Shown: positions 1-3,986 of the stretch, one piece after another
Layout of the letters: the number at the start of each line of letters is the position of its first letter
Numbering within the stretch: the stretch's first letter is position 1
NCBI GenBank assembly: GCA_002781265.1
Contig: PETS01000090.1
Coordinates: forward strand, 1 to 6,644
Reading direction: 5' to 3'
Length of the DNA stretch: 6,644 nucleotides
Source: Candidatus Falkowbacteria bacterium CG02_land_8_20_14_3_00_36_14
GTDB taxonomy: Bacteria > Patescibacteriota > Patescibacteriia > Patescibacteriales > UM-FILTER-36-11
Program-made: the position numbers and the translations under genes
The notes under the pieces: generated by a model
Told to the model about the DNA's origin: nothing
Seen by the model: only the letters and a program-made list of their open reading frames with translations
Database searches by the model: none

Positions 1-96
1 AGATACCACTGGAGCTTGAAATTAGAGACCCCTGTGGATTATTTAATTAAAAATAACTTTGTGTCCAAAATGTGCTGGACTAATACATCTACTTGA
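1..96 (+). CDS. Transposase / integrase-core protein, C-terminal tail (partial)
   Basis: The window opens inside an open frame (frame 1) that runs 31 codons to a TGA at 94-96. The tail contains YHWSL followed by TPVDYL and ends near KMCWTNTST. This resembles the C-terminus of DDE integrase-core transposases of the IS3/IS481 type, where a YRPHxSLGxxTPxEYL pattern closes the catalytic domain. The catalytic DDE residues would lie upstream, outside the window, so neither activity nor family can be settled. The stop is followed 28 bases later by a terminator hairpin. No terminal inverted repeat could be identified between the stop and the tRNA at 164. A non-coding reading as the 3' end of 23S rRNA was considered and is weaker. 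The coding call rests on motif resemblance in a short tail. Confidence 0.55.
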   Translation, partial: RYHWSLKLETPVDYLIKNNFVSKMCWTNTST

Positions 97-124
97 AAAA
101 AATTAATATTAATGGTAAGTTTTA

Positions 125-151
125 AAAAAGGATTTAATCCTTTTTATTTTT
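125..151 (+). terminator. Rho-independent terminator after the transposase tail
   Basis: AAAAAGGAT (125-133) pairs with ATCCTTTTT (137-145) as a 9-bp stem with a 3-base loop, followed by a T-rich run to about 152. It lies 28 bases after the TGA of the transposase fragment and before the tRNA pair, so it probably separates the two transcripts. Only four of the nine pairs lie in the GGAT/ATCC core and only two are G-C, so it is a modest terminator. The A/T flanks would also work in the opposite direction. Confidence 0.5.
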
Positions 152-163
152 TATTCATAATAT

Positions 164-237
164 GGGTCTGTAGCTCAGTTGGTTAGAGCGCTACGTTGAC
201 ATCGTAGAGGTCTGCAGTTCAAATCTGCACAGACCCA
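164..237 (+). tRNA. trnV(gac): tRNA-Val (anticodon GAC)
   Basis: The 74-nt cloverleaf is complete. The acceptor stem is GGGTCTG/CAGACCC, the D stem GCTC/GAGC, the anticodon stem CTACG/CGTAG with loop TTGACAT, and the T arm TGCAG-TTCAAAT-CTGCA, with discriminator A237. Anticodon positions 34-36 are GAC, which reads the valine codons GUC and GUU. The 3' CCA is not encoded (the bases after A237 are CAA), so a CCA-adding enzyme is needed. It lies 14 bases upstream of the second tRNA in the same orientation, so the two are probably cotranscribed. No clear promoter was seen in the 67 bases between the transposase stop and this gene. Confidence 0.97.
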
Positions 238-251
238 CAAAAAATTATATT

Positions 252-324
252 GCGCTTGTAGCTCAGCGGTGAGAGCACCGGCCTTATAAGCCGGGGGTCG
301 ATGGTTCAAATCCATCCAAGCGCA
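252..324 (+). tRNA. trnI(uau): tRNA-Ile (anticodon UAU, reads AUA)
   Basis: The 73-nt cloverleaf has acceptor stem GCGCTTG/CAAGCGC, D stem GCTC/GAGC, anticodon stem CCGGC/GCCGG with loop CTTATAA, T arm GATGG-TTCAAAT-CCATC and discriminator A324. The five-pair anticodon stem fixes the seven-base loop, so positions 34-36 (285-287) are TAT and the tRNA reads AUA (isoleucine). Most bacteria read AUA with a CAU-anticodon tRNA modified to lysidine by TilS. A genomically encoded UAU anticodon is an uncommon alternative, known for example from Mycoplasma mobile. AUA codons are used freely in the neighbouring genes, for example twice in the DDIDI stretch of Hsp20. The 3' CCA is not encoded. Confidence 0.93.
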
Positions 325-336
325 CAAAAATTTTTC

Positions 337-365
337 TTGCATTTTTTTACAAATAATATTATAAT
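337..365 (+). promoter_or_regulatory. Candidate promoter for the hsp20 cluster
   Basis: A perfect -10 box TATAAT (360-365) lies 17 bases downstream of a partial -35 box TTGCAT (337-342), just after the tRNA-Ile gene. Transcription would start near 372 and give an hsp20 leader of about 165 nt. That leader would contain the three palindromes at 398-510. A second TATAAT at 530-535 ends only two bases before the hsp20 start codon. It has no matching -35 box and its start point would fall inside the coding sequence. No CIRCE element or heat-shock operator was recognised. Confidence 0.45.
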
Positions 366-397
366 TTAACTAACTTTTAAAATTTTTTTTAATGAAT

Positions 398-510
398 TAC
401 CCCGCAGCAGAGCTACGAGGTATCCTCAAGGTAGTTAATTATTTTGAAAAACCAATGGTTTCTCAAACTCTTCCTTGCAAGGAATACCCCGGAGCAGAGC
501 TCCGAGGAAT
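398..510. repeat. REP-like palindrome cluster upstream of hsp20
   Basis: There are four palindromic units. (1) 398-422 is a hairpin with loop AGA and CCCC-G arms. (2) 443-467 is an 11-position stem around AAACC-AAT-GGTTT. (3) 471-484 is the perfect palindrome TTCCTTGCAAGGAA. (4) 484-510 is a close relative of unit 1 with the same AGA loop. Every internal stem mismatch (402/418, 405/415, 489/505, 448/462) is C-A or A-C on this strand, which becomes a G-U pair in a minus-strand RNA. Units 2 and 3 match the sequence near 6605-6644 in the same order and orientation. The cluster therefore belongs to a dispersed repeat family, resembling the REP elements mobilised by RAYT-type transposases. No such transposase is seen here. 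Confidence 0.7.
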
Positions 511-537
511 ACTTTGATTTATATAACTTTATAATTT

Positions 538-996
538 ATGAAAAAATTCTTTAAAAAAATTATCGGTTTTGATAATAAGCAAGATAAAAAACTAGAGCTA
601 ATAAAAAATTCTGAAAAAAATGAAGAAAATTATGATAATGAGAAATGGCTGGATGAAGATTATGAAGAGGGGCAGTTATCAATTGACGTTTATCAGACTC
701 CAAAAAACATAATTGTAAAATCAACTATTGCCGGCGTAAAATCAGACGATATAGATATATCAATCAACAACGGCATGATCACTATCAGGGGTAAAAGGGA
801 GGTAAAAGAAAAAATTAAAGAAGACGATTATTTATATAGAGAATGCTACTGGGGAGCTTTTTCCCGTTCTATTATTCTGCCGGTTGAAGTAAGGGCGGAA
901 AAAATTAACGCTTTCTTGGAAAACGGAGTATTGACAATAATTCTTCCCAAATCAAAAACTTCTAAGCAAATATCTATTAAAGTTAAAGAAAAATAA
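538..996 (+). CDS. hsp20: Small heat shock protein, Hsp20/alpha-crystallin family
   Basis: This 152-residue ATP-independent holdase chaperone is expected to be cytoplasmic and oligomeric. It would bind unfolding proteins and pass them to the DnaK/ClpB systems. A lysine-rich, then acidic N-terminal arm (1-45) precedes the alpha-crystallin domain (about 46-138). The domain opens with GQLSIDVYQTP and includes ITIRGKREV, the ECYWGAFSRSIILP stretch (102-115) and the signature ending NGVLTIILPK (129-138). A C-terminal I-x-I anchor is present as ISI or IKV (145-149). The length is typical. ATG 538 is the only workable start because a TAA lies in frame at 532-534. There is no Shine-Dalgarno sequence, so initiation is leaderless or SD-independent. 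Six bases separate it from the next gene. The long palindrome-rich leader could carry temperature control, but this is unproven. Confidence 0.95.
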   Translation: MKKFFKKIIGFDNKQDKKLELIKNSEKNEENYDNEKWLDEDYEEGQLSIDVYQTPKNIIVKSTIAGVKSDDIDISINNGMITIRGKREVKEKIKEDDYLYRECYWGAFSRSIILPVEVRAEKINAFLENGVLTIILPKSKTSKQISIKVKEK

Positions 997-1002
997 AAAA
1001 TT

Positions 1003-1221
1003 ATGAAAATAAAATTGACCATTGATCGCTTTGAAGGAGAAATTGCTGTCTTAATGAACGCGGATAATCATTCTATTAATTGGCCTAAAAATAATCTTCC
1101 TCAAAATTCCCAAGAAGGCGATATAATTTTTTTTAATATTAGCCTCAATGAAAGTGACGAAAATGAAAAAAAATTTATGGCCAAAGATATTTTAAACGAA
1201 ATTTTAAAAGAGGACTCTTAA
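1003..1221 (+). CDS. DUF3006 family protein
   Basis: This is a 72-residue small soluble protein. The N-terminal motif DRFEGEIAVLM (8-18) and the later pattern of P-K-x-x-L-P, then EGDIIFFNI match DUF3006, a compact beta-rich family of unknown biochemical function. In Firmicutes, DUF3006 proteins are often encoded beside ComEC-like metallo-beta-lactamase proteins; no such neighbour is present here. The tail (52-72) is rich in E, K and D. It starts six bases after the hsp20 stop and ends 22 bases before the VanW-family gene, so the three are very likely one transcript. No Shine-Dalgarno sequence precedes the ATG; upstream is only an A-rich stretch. The family assignment is by recognition of the N-terminal motif. 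Confidence 0.8.
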   Translation: MKIKLTIDRFEGEIAVLMNADNHSINWPKNNLPQNSQEGDIIFFNISLNESDENEKKFMAKDILNEILKEDS

Positions 1222-1243
1222 AAAAATATTTATTGATAAGGCA

Positions 1244-3175
1244 ATGGCTGAAGAAATAAAAAATAATAATAGGCTAAAATGGTTGCTTATTATGACAATT
1301 TTTTTTTCTATTATTTTAATATTAATTATTACTGCTTGTTTGCTATTTAAAAAAAAATACGAAAATAAAATTTATCCCGGCCTGTATCTGGGAGAGCTTA
1401 ATTTAGGCGGCCAAACTGCCAATGGAGCCAAAAATGCCATTAATCAAAAAATAAATAAAATTAATCAGGATGGCATCGCTGTTTACTATAATTATCAAAG
1501 TAGCAATAAAAAGGGAATTATTTATCCTATTATTTCCTCAATGGAGGGCGATTTGGCCTATGAAATAATAAGTTTTAACGTTAATCAGACGGTCGAAGCG
1601 GCTATGAGATTCGGCCGCGATAACAACTTTTTCGTTAATTGGCAAAACAAAATAAAGGCCTTGATTTTTAACAAGCCAATTGGGCTATCCGCTGCGCTTA
1701 ATGATGAAAAAATAATCGAAAATTTAAAAAATAATTTTTCTCAATACGAAACTCCGCCGACTGACGCCCAGTTAGTATTCCAAAAAAATATTTCCAACTT
1801 GGCTGGTTATTTTACATTTGATTCTTTAAATTTTATTATCACTAATGAAAAAGCCGGAAAAACAATAGATTATGAGCAAAGCATCAGCCAATTAAAAAAT
1901 AACTTAATCCGATTAGATTTTTCGCCGCTTGAGCTTCATGACCAGATTAAATTGCCATCTATTTATAAAAAGGACTGTTTAAATATTGAATACAAAGTTA
2001 AACAAACGCTTAGTTCTGCCCCCATTGCTTTAACGCAAAATATAGCTACTTCTTCCGACTCTAATAATAAAACATGGGAAATAAGCAAGGAACAAATAGC
2101 CGGCTGGTTAAATTTAAAAATTAACCAACAAGCACCAAGCGGGGAAAAAATATTTATTGGTTTATATCCCGATAAAGTAAAAAACTTCTTACAGGAAAAA
2201 GTAGCGCTAGAAATTAATATTGAACCTATTAATGCTAAATTTGCAATAAAAGACGGAAGAGTCAGCGAATTCCAAGCCAGCCAAAATGGTAAAAAGTTAG
2301 ATATAGAAAAAAATTTCTCAAAAATAGAATATGAATTTATAACTGAAAATAAAAACGAAATAAAATTAATTATTGATGAAATAAAAAGCACGGTCAGTAC
2401 TCAAGAGGTAAATGGCCTGGGAATAAAAGAAATTATCGGCATCGGCGAATCAAATTTTTCCGGATCGCCAAAAAACAGAAGGCATAATATTAAAATCGGG
2501 GCGGACACTATAAACGGCACCTTAATAGTGCCGGGAGAAGAATTTTCCCTTATAAAAACTTTGGGTGAAATTGAAGCCTCAACTGGATATTTGCCAGAAT
2601 TGGTGATAAAAGACAATAAAACCACTCCTGAATACGGTGGCGGCTTATGCCAGGTGGGAACTACTATGTTTCGCGCCGCCTTGGCGTCAGGCCTGCCTAT
2701 TACTATGCGCCAGAACCATTCCTACCGAGTTTCTTATTATGAGCCGGCCGGAACTGATGCCACTATCTATAATCCTTGGCCTGATTTTAAGTTTATAAAC
2801 GATACCAATAATTATATTTTAATCCAAAGCCGAATTGAAGGAGATAATTTATATTTTGATTTTTGGGGGGCGAAAGACAATCGGATTATAGATCGGACCG
2901 ATCCGGTAATTTATAACATTACCAAACCCGGCCCGACAAAAATTATAGAAACGCTTGATTTAAAAGTTGGAGAAAAAAAATGCACCGAACATGCTCATAA
3001 TGGCGCTGACACTTATTTTGATTACAAGGTTGTTTATAATGATGGACGAGTGGGGGAAAAAAGATTTAATTCTCATTATGTCCCTTGGCGCGAAGTTTGT
3101 TTGATTGGCGTAGAAAAATTATCGGCTGATAATAATACAAGCGCCACCTCAACGGAAAAATTAAAAAATAATTAA
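1244..3175 (+). CDS. VanW family protein with membrane anchor and peptidoglycan-binding-like domains
   Basis: This 643-residue protein has one membrane segment (about 13-35) after a short cytoplasmic N-terminus, so most of it should be extracytoplasmic. A PG-binding-4-type start follows the anchor (YPGLYLGELNLGG, 44-56), and further repeats of that type are likely up to about 310. The VanW domain covers about 403-533. It has SNFSGSPKNRRHNI (403-416), the hallmark YGGGLCQVGTT (464-474, with Cys469) and NHSYRV (491-496). A C-terminal module of about 60 residues with two cysteines ends the protein. VanW proteins occur beside vancomycin-resistance clusters and widely in cell-envelope loci, and their exact activity is not established. 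An ITAC lipobox-like match ends at Cys32, but the hydrophobic run continues beyond it, so a plain anchor is likelier. Only a weak AAGG precedes the ATG. It is the last gene of the hsp20 cluster. Confidence 0.92.
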   Translation: MAEEIKNNNRLKWLLIMTIFFSIILILIITACLLFKKKYENKIYPGLYLGELNLGGQTANGAKNAINQKINKINQDGIAVYYNYQSSNKKGIIYPIISSMEGDLAYEIISFNVNQTVEAAMRFGRDNNFFVNWQNKIKALIFNKPIGLSAALNDEKIIENLKNNFSQYETPPTDAQLVFQKNISNLAGYFTFDSLNFIITNEKAGKTIDYEQSISQLKNNLIRLDFSPLELHDQIKLPSIYKKDCLNIEYKVKQTLSSAPIALTQNIATSSDSNNKTWEISKEQIAGWLNLKINQQAPSGEKIFIGLYPDKVKNFLQEKVALEINIEPINAKFAIKDGRVSEFQASQNGKKLDIEKNFSKIEYEFITENKNEIKLIIDEIKSTVSTQEVNGLGIKEIIGIGESNFSGSPKNRRHNIKIGADTINGTLIVPGEEFSLIKTLGEIEASTGYLPELVIKDNKTTPEYGGGLCQVGTTMFRAALASGLPITMRQNHSYRVSYYEPAGTDATIYNPWPDFKFINDTNNYILIQSRIEGDNLYFDFWGAKDNRIIDRTDPVIYNITKPGPTKIIETLDLKVGEKKCTEHAHNGADTYFDYKVVYNDGRVGEKRFNSHYVPWREVCLIGVEKLSADNNTSATSTEKLKNN

Positions 3176-3228
3176 AAAATCTTTAAAGTTATCCACAATT
3201 AAAATATTTTTAATTTTAAAATAAAAAA
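3176..3228. other. Short AT-rich spacer with one DnaA-box match
   Basis: TTATCCACA (3189-3197) is an exact match to the DnaA-box consensus. It is isolated: no second exact copy was found nearby, and no replication gene is present. A run of eight A (3223-3230) directly precedes the long hairpin. On the minus strand this is an eight-T tract following that hairpin. No good terminator for the VanW-family gene is visible except an AT-only inverted repeat around 3200-3219. Confidence 0.4.
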
Positions 3229-3347
3229 AAGATCAGCTTAAGCGGGCAGGCAAGAAATTTCTACCAGGAATAATGTAGTTGACACCAAATTGTTCCTGGT
3301 AAGAAAATCCCCATGCTTGTCGTGCCTGACCCGCTTAAGCTGATCTT
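3229..3347 (-). ncRNA. 119-nt long hairpin, candidate structured RNA or MITE-like element
   Basis: An 18-bp perfect outer stem (3229-3246 with 3330-3347) continues, after one bulged A (3329), into six more pairs (3247-3252 with 3323-3328). An asymmetric internal loop follows (5 bases against 16). The inner stem is TTTCTACCAGGAA (3258-3270) with 3293-3306, carrying one bulge, and the apical loop is about 14-22 bases. On the minus strand the hairpin runs straight into eight T, like a terminator. A TTGACA box (3418-3423 complement) with GATAAT (3397-3402 complement, 15-base spacing) lies upstream on that strand. A minus-strand RNA of about 125-165 nt is therefore plausible. The layout of closing stem, bubble and terminal stem-loop recalls 6S RNA, but no 6S sequence signature was recognised. 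A transposon-derived inverted repeat is an equal alternative; no target duplication is visible. Confidence 0.4.
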
Positions 3348-3672
3348 AATTAATATGGTATTATTTTTTAAATCGTAAATATTCTGAATTTATAAGATTA
3401 TCATATTAAAACAATCTTGTCAAGTTAGTTGGTTTATTTATAAATAATATTTGCTAATATTACATAAAAATAAATAAATATTTTTAAAAAATTGACAACT
3501 TATATACATTTTAACAACAAGATAATAACAAATTGCTAATAAAATATTTAACTATTGTATTAACAAAATTTTAAAAATAATTTATTTAAATTTATGCAAA
3601 TTAAAATTTTGTAATAATTATTTTAAAAAAAATTGTAAAAATAAAAATTAATAAATTTTATTGCCAAAAGCA
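3348..3672. other. Gene-free, extremely AT-rich block
   Basis: By count, positions 3361-3660 contain 34 G or C in 300 bases (about 11%). No ORF, tRNA or strong hairpin was found. A TTGACA at 3492-3497 on the plus strand has no -10 box at normal spacing. A near-match to a DnaA box (TTATATACA, 3500-3508) is present but is unremarkable at this composition. The minus-strand promoter-like pair at 3397-3423 is described with the hairpin. Confidence 0.6.
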
Positions 3673-3701
3673 TTGTTAATTTAATAAAAATTGTATATAA
3701 T
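3673..3701 (+). promoter_or_regulatory. Promoter of the 20-codon lysine-rich gene
   Basis: TTGTTA (3673-3678, four of six consensus bases) and a perfect TATAAT (3696-3701) are spaced by exactly 17 bases. Transcription would start near 3708, giving a leader of about 77 nt before the ATG at 3785. Chance TATAAT boxes are frequent in this AT-rich stretch. However, the spacing, the ribosome binding site downstream and the terminator at 3935-3971 together make a coherent unit. Confidence 0.6.
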
Positions 3702-3770
3702 ATAGATATAAAATAAATTTGGAGTTTTAGTTTAAATTTAAAATTAAATTATACTCTTAATTATATTGAA

Positions 3771-3778
3771 AGGAGGTG
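3771..3778 (+). promoter_or_regulatory. Consensus Shine-Dalgarno site
   Basis: AGGAGGTG lies eight bases (counted from AGGAGG) before the ATG at 3785, an almost full complement to the 16S rRNA 3' end. It is the only strong ribosome binding site in the window, since the larger genes start without one. It is the main reason to accept so short an ORF as real. Confidence 0.85.
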
Positions 3779-3784
3779 AATAAA

Positions 3785-3847
3785 ATGGCAACAAAAAAGA
3801 AAGCTAAGAAAAAAACAGCCAAGAGAAAAGCTGCAAAGAAAAGATAA
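3785..3847 (+). CDS. 20-residue lysine-rich basic protein
   Basis: ATG to TAA gives 20 residues, with a TGA immediately after the TAA. The composition is 10 Lys, 2 Arg, 5 Ala, 2 Thr and the start Met. It has no acidic, aromatic or other hydrophobic residues and begins MATKKKAKKK. This resembles the lysine/alanine-rich tails of histone H1-like bacterial nucleoid proteins. Binding to DNA or RNA by charge is therefore a reasonable guess, but there is no domain to confirm it. Promoter, strong Shine-Dalgarno site, hairpin and terminator surround it as an independent transcript, so it is not an operon member. Gene finders with a usual length cut-off would miss it. Alternatives are a leader peptide or an RNA whose structured 3' part is the functional element. 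Low complexity makes homology searches weak. Confidence 0.65.
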   Translation: MATKKKAKKKTAKRKAAKKR

Positions 3848-3867
3848 TGAATTATTAGCAACTTATG

Positions 3868-3927
3868 CCCTCGCCTAATTATTAGATATTAAATAAAAAT
3901 ATTTGCTATCTGGTAATTCGGCGGGGG
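3868..3927 (+). other. Long hairpin in the 3' region of the lysine-rich gene transcript
   Basis: Positions 3868-3888 pair with 3907-3927 at 20 of 21 positions; the one mismatch is T3876/C3919. Three of the pairs are T-G (3871/3924, 3882/3913, 3883/3912). These are wobble pairs only in a plus-strand RNA, which argues for an RNA structure in the sense of the small gene. Within the loop, AAATA (3891-3895) and TATTT (3900-3904) can extend the structure. It begins 20 bases after the stop codon and is followed seven bases later by the terminator, so it would be a 3' UTR element. It has no T run and is not itself a terminator. It may protect the mRNA from decay or be a functional small RNA. Confidence 0.6.
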
Positions 3928-3934
3928 AGGAGAA

Positions 3935-3971
3935 GAAAACTCCAGCTATAATGCCGGAGTTTTCTTTTTTT
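3935..3971 (+). terminator. Rho-independent terminator of the lysine-rich gene
   Basis: GAAAACTCC (3935-3943) pairs with GGAGTTTTC (3956-3964). A further GC/GC pair sits inside after one mismatch, and seven T follow (3965-3971). This is the strongest terminator in the window. It lies 16 bases beyond the 3' end of the convergent minus-strand endonuclease Q gene. The reverse strand offers only a weak T-rich run, so it serves mainly the plus-strand unit. Confidence 0.88.
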
Positions 3972-3986
3972 ATAAAAATTTATTTA

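Noticed and set aside
1..96. 3' end of a 23S rRNA gene (the GAGACCCCTG and ACTAATA pieces look similar)
   Set aside because: The conserved bases between those pieces do not match, while one frame is open for 31 codons to a TGA and gives a transposase-like C-terminus. The coding reading explains more.
398..510. CRISPR array
   Set aside because: The repeated units are unequal palindromes without uniform spacers, and no cas gene is present.
1963..2391. 142-codon minus-strand open frame inside the VanW-family gene
   Set aside because: It is antisense to a confidently recognised gene, hydrophobic in a way expected of reversed AT-rich codons, and has no recognisable domain or start signal.
2401..2625. 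74-codon minus-strand open frame inside the VanW domain
   Set aside because: It is a shadow frame opposite the conserved VanW motifs.
3229..3347. SRP (4.5S) RNA
   Set aside because: The conserved GGAA-type tetraloop and the flanking internal-loop motif of SRP domain IV are absent. Only CCAGG-like fragments match.
3492..3526. Plus-strand promoter with TTGACA and GATAAT
   Set aside because: The spacing is 23 bases, too long for a normal housekeeping promoter, and both boxes are expected by chance in this AT-rich block.
3176..3720. Replication origin (exact DnaA box plus AT-rich block)
   Set aside because: There is one exact box only, no cluster, no dnaA, dnaN or rpmH nearby, and the genes converge on this region.
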